From positions 1 through 64,000 of the forward strand of contig CAVYYV010000001.1 of assembly GCA_963772815.1 (NCBI GenBank): a stretch of 64,000 nucleotides of DNA, written 5' to 3'. The position numbers and the translations under genes were made by a program. The notes under the pieces are model-generated. The model worked only from the letters and a program-made list of their open reading frames with translations. It searched no databases and had not been told where the DNA came from. Below, piece after piece: positions 54,350 through 62,691 of this stretch (the stretch's first letter is position 1; each line of letters begins with the position of its first letter). Source of the DNA: DATFFO01 sp963772815. GTDB lineage: Bacteria; Actinomycetota; Acidimicrobiia; Spongiisociales; ZC4RG35.

Positions 54350-54387
54350 CTCTCGTCGCTGGGTTCTAAGCGCATCGACGAGAGAGG
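54350..54387 (+). promoter_or_regulatory. Hairpin covering the ribosome-binding site (riboswitch expression platform)
   Basis: CTCTCGTCG (54350-54358) can pair perfectly with CGACGAGAG (54376-54384), and the stem reaches into GAGAGG (54382-54387), the best ribosome-binding site for the ATG at 54397. A translational sequestering role under the riboswitch is inferred. The pairing itself is seen directly. Confidence 0.6.
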
Positions 54388-54396
54388 ACAAAAGGC

Positions 54397-55851
54397 ATGG
54401 CACCCAATCGAGGCCTTAGGGCCTGCGCATCCCTCACCGCACTCGTGTTGGCGGTGAGCCTCTTCGCAAACCTCCCCGCTCTGGGCCAGGCCGACTCCGC
54501 CACCTCGGCGGCCGGCTGGATCTCCCAGGAGCTGAGCGCTCCAGAACCGAGCTTCGACGTCTTTGGCAAGACGGCAGCGCGCAACGACGTGATCTATGCC
54601 CTGGCGGGAGCCGGCGGCCATGAGGGAGCCGTCCGCCGGGGACTGTCGGAGTTGCAAACAGGTGCCGCCGAATATGTCGGCCAGCAGGGCTCCACCGATA
54701 CGGGAGCACTGGCCAAGGTGCTCCTCTCCATCGAGATCACCCACGAGAGCCCCTCCGATTTCATACCGGGCCGAGACCTAGAGGCTGAGTTGCGGGAGTC
54801 GATGGGATCCGACGGCATGTTCGCTGCCGACGTCTTCAACCAATCGCTGGCCGTCATCGCTCTCGGCACCACGCCGTCGGGTGTCCCCGACGAGGCCGCC
54901 ACCGCCCTGGCGCAGCTGCAGTGCGACAGTGGCGAATTCACCTTCGACGGCACTTGCCCGGCAACGGCTCCCGACGTGGACTCGACGGCCCTCGCCACCC
55001 AGGCGCTCCTGGGCGCCGGCCGCGGCAGTGCCGCCGCCCGGGCAGCAAGGTGGATGGCCGGGGTACAGAACGCGGACGGTTCGTTCCCCAATCCATACGG
55101 TGAGCCGAACGCAAACACGGCCGGTATCGCCGGTCAGTCGCTCCGTGCGACCGGGGAGCTGGAAGCGGCGGACCTCGCCGCCAACTTCGTGATCTCCCTG
55201 CAGCTCCCCGACGGGGGAATTCGATTCTTGGAGTCCGACAACGTCGCCAACGGCTTCGCCACTCTGCAGGGCATCCTGGCACTCGGTGCTCCGCCCTATT
55301 TCGCCTTGTCGGTCCCGCCCTACTCCGACGTTGCCTGGTCCGACACCTTCGCCCAAGCAATCGATTGGCTGGGCGACTCCGGGATCACGGCGGGATGCGA
55401 CGGCGACGGCAACAGATACTGCCCCGACCAGCCGGTCACCCGAGGGCAAATGGCCGCATTCCTCACCCGCGCCCTCCACCTCACCGGAAACGACCCCAAC
55501 CCCTTCACCGACACCAGCACATCAATCTTCACCAACGACATCGCCCACATCGCCGCCGCCGGGATAACCAAAGGCTGCAACCCACCTCAAAACGACAGAT
55601 ACTGCCCCGACCAGCCGGTCACCCGAGGGCAAATGGCCGCATTCCTCACCCGCGCCCTCCACCTCACCGGAAACGACCCCAACCCCTTCACCGACACCAG
55701 CACATCAATCTTCACCAACGACATCGCCCACATCGCCGCCGCCGGGATAACCAAAGGCTGCAACCCACCCCAAAACGACAGATACTGCCCCGACCAGCCC
55801 GTCACCCGAGGGCAAATGGCCGCATTCCTCTTCCGAGCGGAAGGACCCTGA
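54397..55851 (+). CDS. Secreted alpha/alpha-barrel protein with SLH domains, transcobalamin alpha-domain-like
   Basis: The 484-residue protein has a signal peptide (residues 1 to about 31, ending near ALGQA). Residues about 35-305 form a helical region with prenyltransferase/squalene-cyclase-like repeats: STDTGALAKVLLSI, PDVDSTALATQALLGAG, QNADGSFPNPYGEPNANTAGIAG and LQLPDGGI. This alpha6/alpha6 fold is also that of the alpha domain of transcobalamin and intrinsic factor, where the DTGA-type repeats are similar. Residues about 308-484 are S-layer-homology repeats (DVAWSDTFAQAIDWLGDSGITAG, ITKGCNPPQNDRYCPDQPVTRGQMAAFL), which anchor proteins to wall polymers. With the riboswitch upstream it is best read as a surface cobamide-capture protein. 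No B12 contact residue can be proven from sequence. Confidence 0.75.
   Translation: MAPNRGLRACASLTALVLAVSLFANLPALGQADSATSAAGWISQELSAPEPSFDVFGKTAARNDVIYALAGAGGHEGAVRRGLSELQTGAAEYVGQQGSTDTGALAKVLLSIEITHESPSDFIPGRDLEAELRESMGSDGMFAADVFNQSLAVIALGTTPSGVPDEAATALAQLQCDSGEFTFDGTCPATAPDVDSTALATQALLGAGRGSAAARAARWMAGVQNADGSFPNPYGEPNANTAGIAGQSLRATGELEAADLAANFVISLQLPDGGIRFLESDNVANGFATLQGILALGAPPYFALSVPPYSDVAWSDTFAQAIDWLGDSGITAGCDGDGNRYCPDQPVTRGQMAAFLTRALHLTGNDPNPFTDTSTSIFTNDIAHIAAAGITKGCNPPQNDRYCPDQPVTRGQMAAFLTRALHLTGNDPNPFTDTSTSIFTNDIAHIAAAGITKGCNPPQNDRYCPDQPVTRGQMAAFLFRAEGP
55413..55830 (+). repeat. 183-bp tandem repeat encoding SLH units
   Basis: Units start at 55413, 55596 and 55779 (the last partial, about 52 bases) with a period of exactly 183 bases, or 61 residues. 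The first two units appear identical except for one or two bases, for example CCACCT against CCACCC before CAAAACGAC. Such near identity at the DNA level points to recent duplication or gene conversion. Long exact repeats are also easy to collapse in assembly, so the true copy number may be higher. Confidence 0.9.
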
Positions 55852-56712
55852 CCACGCCCCTTCCCCTCCGAGTCGTTGTCGTCGTCGTGGCCGTCCTGGC
55901 CTGGTCGCTCTTGTCCGGCCTCCCGGTGATGGCGGCCGCCGGCTGCTCTCCTGGCGAGGGCGTAACCGTCGTCGTCGACTTCGCCGCATTCGGTGGTGAT
56001 GTGGGGGTCGGATGCGCCTCCGGCCAACCCGCCTCGGGCTTGGCCGCCACGGACCAAGCGGGGTTCGAGATCACGCCTGTCCAGTCCAGCCCCGGATTCG
56101 TGTGTCGAATCAACGGCTACCCGGGTCCCGCCGACGAAGACTGCGCAGACACCCCTCCCGCCTCTGCATTCTGGTCCTTGTGGACTGCTCAGGAAGGTGG
56201 GAACTGGAAGCTGAGCCAGCTAGGAGCCGGGTCTGCGCTCAGCGCCGCTTTCGTCGGATGGTCGTTCGCGGTTGGTACTGCCACTCCACCCGGGTTCGTC
56301 GTCCCACCGGCGCCGGTTACCACACTTTCCACCACCAGCACCTCGACCGCCACCAGCACGACCACAACCACGCTTCCCGCCGACGGCACGACCACCACCA
56401 CCTCGACCACAACCACAGCGCCGGTCACCGGCACACACCCCACCACCACCGGCACACACCCCACCACCACCGGCACACACCGCCACCACCACCGGCACAC
56501 ACCCCACCACCACCGGCACACACCCCACCACCACCGGCACACACCCCACCACCACCGGCACTGGCACGACCTCGCCCACCGGCGTCGGGACCAGTAGCAG
56601 CCGTGGGTCTGCGGGGGGCGGCTCGCCGGCGCCGGTCCTGGTCGGGGTGGGGCTGATCCTGGCCGGCAGTGCAGGGGCCCTGTGGTTCGCCCGTCGGGGA
56701 GGAGGAGGATGA
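55848..56712 (+). CDS. Secreted DUF4430/transcobalamin beta-domain-like protein with Thr-rich stalk and C-terminal anchor (one frameshift)
   Basis: The frame opens at CTG 55848, overlapping the upstream stop (CTGA) behind GGAAGGA, and gives the signal peptide TTPLPLRVVVVVVAVLAWSLLSGLPVMAAAG. The only later standard start would remove its basic N-terminus. Residues about 32-145 resemble the DUF4430/transcobalamin C-terminal fold: GFVCRINGYPGPADEDC, then FWSLWTAQEGGNWKLSQLGAG and GWSFAVG. A Thr/Pro stalk with GTHPTTT repeats follows, and after an extra base near 56481 the frame continues to a membrane segment (APVLVGVGLILAGSAGALWFARRGGGG) ending at 56712. Uncorrected, it would stop at 56597 with a His/Arg-rich tail. 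It probably forms the second half of the B12 trap. Confidence 0.7.
56427..56553 (+). repeat. 21-bp tandem repeat (GTHPTTT stalk), six copies with one 22-bp unit
   Basis: Units of ACCGGCACACACCCCACCACC start at 56427, 56448, 56469, 56491, 56512 and 56533. The third unit has CGCC in place of CCC and so is 22 bases long, which shifts the frame of the stalk. Only the shifted continuation reaches a membrane anchor. The extra base is either a consensus error in a low-complexity repeat or slippage that could switch anchoring. Confidence 0.85.
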
Positions 56713-57824
56713 TGAGAGCCCAACGCCGGCTTCCTCGTCGTCTTCACGCGGGCACATGGTGGCTGTGGGCCCTCGGGCTGGGAGCGGCGGCCACCCGCAC
56801 CACCAATCCCCTGCTCCTGGGTCTGATCATCACGGCAGCGATCCTGGTGGTGGCAGCCCGTCGGCCTGCTGCGGACTGGGCAGGGGGGTTCGGTGCCTAC
56901 CTGATCGTGGCCCTGGCGGTGATCGTCATCCGCGTCCTGTTCAGAGTGGCCCTGGGTGGCGGATACGGGACTCATCTGTTGGTGACCCTGCCCCACTTGG
57001 TCCTGCCGATCTGGGCGGGAGGCATCTCCCTCGGGGGACCGGTCACCGTGGAGACGATTCTCGCCGCCCTCTACGACGGCATGCGTCTGGCAGCCATCGT
57101 CGTCTGCGTCGGGAGCGCCAATACCCTGGCCGACCCGCGCCGTCTTCTGCGTTCCCTGCCCCGGGCGCTGTACGACGTAGGCAACGCAGCGGCAGTAGCC
57201 CTGTCGCTGGCCCCACAACTCGTCGAGTCCTTCGTTCGCATCCGACGCGCCGAGAAGCTCCGCGGCCGGCCGAGCCGGCGGTCGGTTCGCAGATCACTCA
57301 TTGCCCCTGTCATAGAGGACGCCATGCAACGCTCCCTGTCCATGGCCGCGGCCATGGACAGCCGCGGATACGGCCGCCATCCCGACGCCTCGACCGGAGC
57401 CCCTTCAGCACCTGTGACGCTGCTGGCGGCGGCCGGGTTGTGTCTGGGCATGTTCGGCCTGATGGGATCCGCGCTGGGCGTGGGTACCTCCCTCTCGATC
57501 CTTACCCTGTCTGCCGCCCTAGGGGCAGTAGCCATGATGCGATCGGGCCGAACCGTCAAGCGGACCATCTATCGACCTTCGATGTGGCGGTCCGAAGAGT
57601 GGCTGGTGGCCGGCTCGGGCGTGACCGCGGCGGTCGCCGTGTGGTCGAGCGGCCTGATCGCTCCCACGGCAATGGCTCCACCTCTGATACCCCTCTCCTG
57701 GCCGGCACTTCCCCTGGGAGCCTTGCTGGGAATTGCGCTCGGCGCCCTGCCCGCTTGGTTGACGCCCCCGACTTCCGGGGCCCGCTTGCGACGAGGCGGT
57801 CGACCCGGGGAGGCGACGCCTTGA
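56709..57824 (+). CDS. ECF transporter transmembrane (T) component
   Basis: ATG 56709 overlaps the preceding stop and sits behind GGAGGAGG. The 371-residue protein has about seven hydrophobic segments. It also has the EcfT coupling region with charged motifs RIRRAEKLRGRP and MAAAMDSRGYGRH (near residues 180-220), the Ala-Arg-Gly type sites that dock on the ATPase grooves. It scaffolds the S component to the ATPases in the membrane. Its end overlaps the ATPase start (TTGA). Confidence 0.9.
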   Translation: MMRAQRRLPRRLHAGTWWLWALGLGAAATRTTNPLLLGLIITAAILVVAARRPAADWAGGFGAYLIVALAVIVIRVLFRVALGGGYGTHLLVTLPHLVLPIWAGGISLGGPVTVETILAALYDGMRLAAIVVCVGSANTLADPRRLLRSLPRALYDVGNAAAVALSLAPQLVESFVRIRRAEKLRGRPSRRSVRRSLIAPVIEDAMQRSLSMAAAMDSRGYGRHPDASTGAPSAPVTLLAAAGLCLGMFGLMGSALGVGTSLSILTLSAALGAVAMMRSGRTVKRTIYRPSMWRSEEWLVAGSGVTAAVAVWSSGLIAPTAMAPPLIPLSWPALPLGALLGIALGALPAWLTPPTSGARLRRGGRPGEATP

Positions 57825-59425
57825 TCACCTTCCGCGATGTCACGTTCACCTACCCGGACACCGCCGTGCCTGCTCTCGTCGACGTGGACCTCGAGGTGGA
57901 AGAAGGCTCACTCTGCCTGGTGACCGGACCGACTGGAGCCGGCAAGTCGACACTGCTGGCCACCGTCAACGGACTGGTCCCCAGGTTCAGCGGCGGAACC
58001 TTGCGGGGATCAGTCACGGTGGCAGGCCGCGACACCAGCAGCCACAAGTTGAGGGAGATGGCCGATGTGGTCGGGTGGGTGGCCCAGGACCCGCGTCGTG
58101 GATTCGTCACCGAGACGGTCGAGGACGAGCTCGCCTACACGATGGAGCAGCTGGGCGTGGACCCCCAGGCGATGCGCAAGCGAGTCGAGGAGACGCTCGA
58201 CCTCTTGGGCCTGGCCCCGCTCCGAAACCGACGCCTGCTCCAGCTGTCGGCGGGCGAGGCTCAGCGGGTCGCCATCGGTGCGGTCCTCACGGCCCATCCC
58301 CGCGTGCTGGTGCTCGACGAGCCCACCTCGGCCCTCGACCCCACCGCCGCCGAAGAGGTCCTGGCCGCCGTGGTGCGGCTGGTCCACGACGTGGGACTGA
58401 CCATTCTCATGGCCGAGCATCGCCTGGAGCGGGTAATCCACCACGCGGACACAGTGGTTTTTGTCGACGGGGACGGCAAGGTGAGCAGGGGGTCGCCGGC
58501 GGAGATGATGCGAACCTCGCCCGTCGCCCCGCCCGTGGTCGAGCTGGCCCGCTTGATGGGCTGGTCTCCGCCTCCACTGTCGGTGCGAGACGCCCGGCGC
58601 GCCGCCGCGGGGTTGCGTGATCGGCTCACACCGGGCGAGCGCCTGCCGGCCCAGCACGGCCCGGCGCTGGCCTCTGCCCACCGGGTGAGCGTCGTCCACG
58701 GCGACGTGATTGCCTTGAGAGAGGTCGACATGCACCTGGTGGCGGGGACCGTGACCGCGGTCATGGGCCGAAACGGAGCGGGAAAGTCATCCCTCCTGTG
58801 GGCGCTGCAGGGCTCGGGCGCACGAAGCGGCGGATCGATCGAGCTGGTCGGCACCGATCCTGCCGCCCTGAGACCCGCCGAGGCCAAGCGCCTGGTCGCC
58901 CTCGTTCCCCAGAACCCGACCGACCTGCTCTATCTCGACACTGTGGCTGAAGAGTGCCGACAAGCCGACTCGCAATCCGACGCTCGATCCGGCACTTGTG
59001 CGGAGTTGGCTCGGCGCCTGATCCCGAACCTCAACCACGACGCCCACCCGGCTGACCTGTCCGAGGGCGAGAGATTGGGGCTCGTGCTGGCGATCCAGCT
59101 CACTTCCTCTCCCCGCGTGGTGCTGCTGGACGAGCCCACCCGTGGCTTGGACTACAACGCAAAGAGACGGCTGGGCCGCCTCCTCGAGGACCTCACCGAC
59201 GACGATGTGGCGGTGGCAGTCGCCACCCACGATGTCGAGTTCGTGGCCGAAACCGCCCATCGGGTGCTGGTGCTGGCCGACGGCGAGGTCGTGGCCAGCG
59301 GTGGCGCCGAATCGGTGCTGACCGCCTCGCCGGCCTTCGCTCCCCAGATCGCCAAGATCATGGCGCCCGATCCCTACCTGACCGTGTCCGAGGTAGCAGC
59401 GGCACTGACCGGGGAGCCGGCATGA
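57821..59425 (+). CDS. ECF transporter ATPase, two fused ABC domains (EcfA-EcfA')
   Basis: TTG 57821 overlaps the ecfT stop. The 534-residue protein has two nucleotide-binding domains. The first shows Walker A GPTGAGKST (near 36-44), signature QLSAGEAQRVAIG and Walker B VLVLDEPTSALD. The second shows GRNGAGKSS (near 316), DLSEGERLGLVLA and VVLLDEPTRGLD with a following ATHDVEF H-loop. The signatures are LSAGE and LSEGE, not LSGGQ, as often in ECF ATPases. It powers uptake through the T and S partners encoded on either side. Confidence 0.93.
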   Translation: MITFRDVTFTYPDTAVPALVDVDLEVEEGSLCLVTGPTGAGKSTLLATVNGLVPRFSGGTLRGSVTVAGRDTSSHKLREMADVVGWVAQDPRRGFVTETVEDELAYTMEQLGVDPQAMRKRVEETLDLLGLAPLRNRRLLQLSAGEAQRVAIGAVLTAHPRVLVLDEPTSALDPTAAEEVLAAVVRLVHDVGLTILMAEHRLERVIHHADTVVFVDGDGKVSRGSPAEMMRTSPVAPPVVELARLMGWSPPPLSVRDARRAAAGLRDRLTPGERLPAQHGPALASAHRVSVVHGDVIALREVDMHLVAGTVTAVMGRNGAGKSSLLWALQGSGARSGGSIELVGTDPAALRPAEAKRLVALVPQNPTDLLYLDTVAEECRQADSQSDARSGTCAELARRLIPNLNHDAHPADLSEGERLGLVLAIQLTSSPRVVLLDEPTRGLDYNAKRRLGRLLEDLTDDDVAVAVATHDVEFVAETAHRVLVLADGEVVASGGAESVLTASPAFAPQIAKIMAPDPYLTVSEVAAALTGEPA

Positions 59426-60222
59426 GCAACCGGGTCCCCCTCCGTTCAGCGGCGAGATGGGTGCTGGCAGCCTCGTTCATCGTCACCGCCGGAGCCTTCT
59501 GCTGGCCACTGTTGACAGGCGACGGAAGCTCATTGGCCCAGGCTGATGCGACCCCGATGCTCTTCGCCCTGATCCTGGGACTGCTGGCTCTCATCTCCAT
59601 CGCCGAGGTGAGCGAAGGAGGCCTCGATGCCAAGTCCGTCGCCATGCTGGGAGTCTTGTCGGCGCTCGGTGCGGCCCTGCGCCCTCTCGGAGCCGGCACG
59701 GGGGGCATCGAGCCAATCTTCTTTCTCATCATCCTCGCCGGCCGGGCGTTCGGTCCCGGCTTCGGGTTCGTTCTCGGCTCCACGACCCTGCTCACCTCGG
59801 CGTTCCTCACGGCCGGGGTTGGCCCCTGGCTCCCCTACCAGATGATGGCCGCCGCCTGGGTGGGTCTGGGCGCCGGGCTCCTGCCACCGGCAAAGGGGCG
59901 CACGGAGATCGCGATGCTGGCCGGATACGGCACCGTGTCCTCGGTGCTGTTCGGCCTATTGATGAACCTTTCCTTCTGGCCTTTCACACTGGGAGGCGAG
60001 ACCGCCCTCTCCTTCGTGGCCGGCGCCCCGGTGGCCGACAATCTGCACCGATTCTTCCTGTTCTCGTTGGCGACTTCCCTGGGCTGGGACCTGGGACGGG
60101 CCCTGACCACCGTTGCCTGCATAGTCCTCCTGGGCCCCTTGGTGATGGGGGCCCTGCGCCGAGCGGCGCGGCGTGGGGCCTTCGACGAGGAACCCACCTT
60201 CGAGGCGACCGGATCCGGTTGA
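59422..60222 (+). CDS. ECF transporter substrate-binding (S) component, predicted cobamide-specific
   Basis: The 266-residue protein starts at ATG 59422, overlapping the ATPase stop. It has about six or seven membrane helices with the S-component look: LSALGAALRPLGAGTGGIEPIFFLIILAGRAFGPGFGFVLG, then LTAGVGPWLPYQMMAAAWVGLGAGLLP and MNLSFWPFT. S components bind the vitamin within the membrane. No residue proves the ligand; cobalamin is inferred from the riboswitch and the transcobalamin-like partners. A cobalamin-precursor specificity remains possible. Confidence 0.85.
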   Translation: MSNRVPLRSAARWVLAASFIVTAGAFCWPLLTGDGSSLAQADATPMLFALILGLLALISIAEVSEGGLDAKSVAMLGVLSALGAALRPLGAGTGGIEPIFFLIILAGRAFGPGFGFVLGSTTLLTSAFLTAGVGPWLPYQMMAAAWVGLGAGLLPPAKGRTEIAMLAGYGTVSSVLFGLLMNLSFWPFTLGGETALSFVAGAPVADNLHRFFLFSLATSLGWDLGRALTTVACIVLLGPLVMGALRRAARRGAFDEEPTFEATGSG

Positions 60223-60231
60223 CTGAGGCCC

Positions 60232-61812
60232 TCAGTCGACCGACACGTAGCGGGCTTCTGCGATCCCGTCGATGCTGCGCAGCTCCGCTAGCTGGCTCTC
60301 GGTGATCGGCTGGTCGAGATTGAGCCCCATCATGGCGGCGTCGCCGGTCACCCGGGACCGGCCCACCACCATGTTGGCGATGTTCACTCCCAGATCACCC
60401 AGGAACGAGCCAACCCTGCCGATCATGCCGGGGACGTCCAGGTTGCGGACGATCAACATATGGGAGGAAACCGGCAACTCCACGTCGTGGCCCATTATCT
60501 CGGTGAGGATCGGGCCGTTGCGGCTGAGGGTCGCCGACGCCGAGATCTGCCTGCCTCCCACCGACCCGCGCACGCCGATAACCGATTGATAGTCCTCGGC
60601 CGTCTCTGAGCTCTCCTGATCAACCCCCATCCCGTGCTGCTCGGCCAGGGCCGGGGCGTTGACGTAGGTGATGGTGCGCGAGGACACCACCGAGAGGGCG
60701 CCCTTGAGGACCGCCAGAGTGATGGGGCGCATCTCTCCGGAGCCGATCCGCCCCTCGGCGCGAACTATGAGCTTGTCCGGGAGGCCCTCAGCCAGGAAGG
60801 TGAAGATCTGGCCGAGCTGCTCGGCCGTGGGCAGGATCGCTGCCACGTCGTCGGGGACCGACGTCCCCATATCCACATTCACGGCCGAAAGGACGAGTTC
60901 CCCACGCAGTGCCGCCGCGACCGCCTCGGCCACGTCCATGCCGGCCTTGTCCTGGGCCTCGGCCGTCGAGGCGCCCAGATGGGGCGTCATGACCACGCTC
61001 TCCAGCTCGAAGAGGGGAGAGTCGGTGAGCGGCTCATTGGCATACACATCCAGCCCGGCCCCAGCCACACGCCCGTCCCGGACCGCCTCGGCCAGGGCGT
61101 CTTCGTCGATGATGCCTCCCCGAGAGGCATTGATGATCCTCACACCGGGCTTGACCTTGGCCAGCACCTCCTTGCCGATCAGACCGGCGGTGTCGGGCGT
61201 CTTGGGAAGATGGATGGTTATGAAATCCGATGTGGCGAGGAGGGTGTCCAGGTCCAACAGCTCCACCCCCAGGCGGTGGGCACGATCCTCGGACACATAG
61301 GGGTCATAGGCGGTGAGATGCATTCCGAAGGCGAGGGCCCGCTGCGCAACGAGTGTGCCTATGCGGCCCAGGCCGATGACACCCAGCGTCTTGCCGTGCA
61401 ACTCGACCCCCTGGAACCTGGACCTGTCCCACACATGGGCTCGCAAGGTGGCGTCGGCGCGGGCGATGTTGCGAGCCTGGGCGAGTAGCAGGGCGAGGGC
61501 ATGCTCGGCGGCGGAAATGATGTTGGCGTGGGGAGCGTTCACCACCACTATGCCGGCCGCGGTGGCAGCTTCGAGATCGATGTTGTCGACGCCGATCCCG
61601 GCCCGGCCCACCACTCGCAGCCGGGGAGCCGCAGCGATCAACTCGGCGTCGACCGACGTGGCGGAGCGCACCACGAGGGCTTCGGCGTCGACCAGGCGTC
61701 CCAACAGCTCCTCACGGTCACAATCGATCGCCACATCCACCTCACACTCCTCGGCGAGCACGGCCACGCCCGCCTCGGCGATCTTCTCGGCCACTACCAC
61801 TTTCGCTTTCAT
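60232..61812 (-). CDS. serA: D-3-phosphoglycerate dehydrogenase
   Basis: ATG 61812 follows GAGGAG. The 526-residue enzyme is the long actinobacterial form that starts serine synthesis. It has VVRSATSVDAELIAAAPRLRVVGRAGIGVDNID, the NAD site LGVIGLGRIGTLVAQRA (near 145-161), the catalytic Arg in NASRGGIIDEDAL, and His in MTPHLGASTAEAQ. An intervening ASB domain (about 320-450) and a C-terminal ACT domain (MLIVRNLDVPGMIGRVGSFLGDLGVNIANM) follow, so serine feedback is likely. It converges on the ECF operon with 9 bases between. Confidence 0.96.
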   Translation of the reverse strand: MKAKVVVAEKIAEAGVAVLAEECEVDVAIDCDREELLGRLVDAEALVVRSATSVDAELIAAAPRLRVVGRAGIGVDNIDLEAATAAGIVVVNAPHANIISAAEHALALLLAQARNIARADATLRAHVWDRSRFQGVELHGKTLGVIGLGRIGTLVAQRALAFGMHLTAYDPYVSEDRAHRLGVELLDLDTLLATSDFITIHLPKTPDTAGLIGKEVLAKVKPGVRIINASRGGIIDEDALAEAVRDGRVAGAGLDVYANEPLTDSPLFELESVVMTPHLGASTAEAQDKAGMDVAEAVAAALRGELVLSAVNVDMGTSVPDDVAAILPTAEQLGQIFTFLAEGLPDKLIVRAEGRIGSGEMRPITLAVLKGALSVVSSRTITYVNAPALAEQHGMGVDQESSETAEDYQSVIGVRGSVGGRQISASATLSRNGPILTEIMGHDVELPVSSHMLIVRNLDVPGMIGRVGSFLGDLGVNIANMVVGRSRVTGDAAMMGLNLDQPITESQLAELRSIDGIAEARYVSVD

Positions 61813-61887
61813 CGACTCCTCGAGATGACGTTCGACTGAATTGTGCCGCCCGTCGAGTGCAGTGCCCAATCAGCCATACTCATCCCG

Positions 61888-62676
61888 ATGGCGCACGACT
61901 TCGTCTTTGACACCGACACCTCCGTGACCCCCGACGGCCCACACCTCTACCGGGGCCATCTCCATCAACGCTGGACCATCGCCGGCGTGCCCAACGGGGG
62001 CTATGCCATGTCGGTCATGCTCCAGGCCGCTCGCCACGAAGCCCGGCACCCCGATCCCCTCACCACCACGGCCCATTTTCTGTCTCCCACCGCGGCCGGA
62101 CCCGTCGAGGTCCGCTCAGAAGTGGTCAAGGCGGGACGCTCGACGTCGACGATCATGCTCGCTCTTCACCAGGAGGGTCGGGAGCGGATCCGAATGCTCA
62201 CCACCATGGGTGATCTGTCCGTTCGCAGAGGGCCTACTCACGGGTACCTGACGCCGCCCGAGATGGAGGGCCCGTTCGAGACTCGCCGCAGCCCCCTTCT
62301 CCAGGACTTCCCTCACAACTTCGAATATCTCATCCCGAAGGCGGTGGCAGGCGGAGCCATCGGCGAGCCGACCGGCCACCCCGAGATCGGCGGGACCATC
62401 GCCTTCGCCGACGGGCGTCCTCCCGACCTGTTGTGCATGCCGGTGATCGCCGACGGCTTCGCCCCCGTCGTCTTCAACCTCGGCTATACCAGTTGGACGC
62501 CCACGGTGGAGATGACCGTCCATTTCTGGAGAAATCCCGCCCCCGGCCCGCTCACCGTGTGGCTCCGCAGCGGCGTCATCGAGGAGGGCTTCCACGACGA
62601 ATCGTCCGACATCTGGGATTCCGAGGGGCACCTGGTGGCCAGATCGCGACAGTTCGCCATAATCCTCTCCCCCTGA
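61888..62676 (+). CDS. Acyl-CoA thioesterase family protein (double hotdog)
   Basis: The 262-residue protein begins MAHDFVFDTDTSVTPDG and has GVPNGGYAMSVMLQAARHEA (hotdog helix). TTAHFLSPTAAGPVEVRSEVVKAGRSTSTIML follows, and then the second hotdog half near 190-262 with SGVIEEGFHDESSDIWDSEGHLVARSRQFAII. This layout fits the TesB-like thioesterase-family proteins common in actinobacteria. The substrate chain length is unknown. It is divergent from serA. The start 45 bases upstream (61843) would add residues that look non-family. Confidence 0.86.
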   Translation: MAHDFVFDTDTSVTPDGPHLYRGHLHQRWTIAGVPNGGYAMSVMLQAARHEARHPDPLTTTAHFLSPTAAGPVEVRSEVVKAGRSTSTIMLALHQEGRERIRMLTTMGDLSVRRGPTHGYLTPPEMEGPFETRRSPLLQDFPHNFEYLIPKAVAGGAIGEPTGHPEIGGTIAFADGRPPDLLCMPVIADGFAPVVFNLGYTSWTPTVEMTVHFWRNPAPGPLTVWLRSGVIEEGFHDESSDIWDSEGHLVARSRQFAIILSP

Positions 62677-62691
62677 CCAACCCACGGCGGC

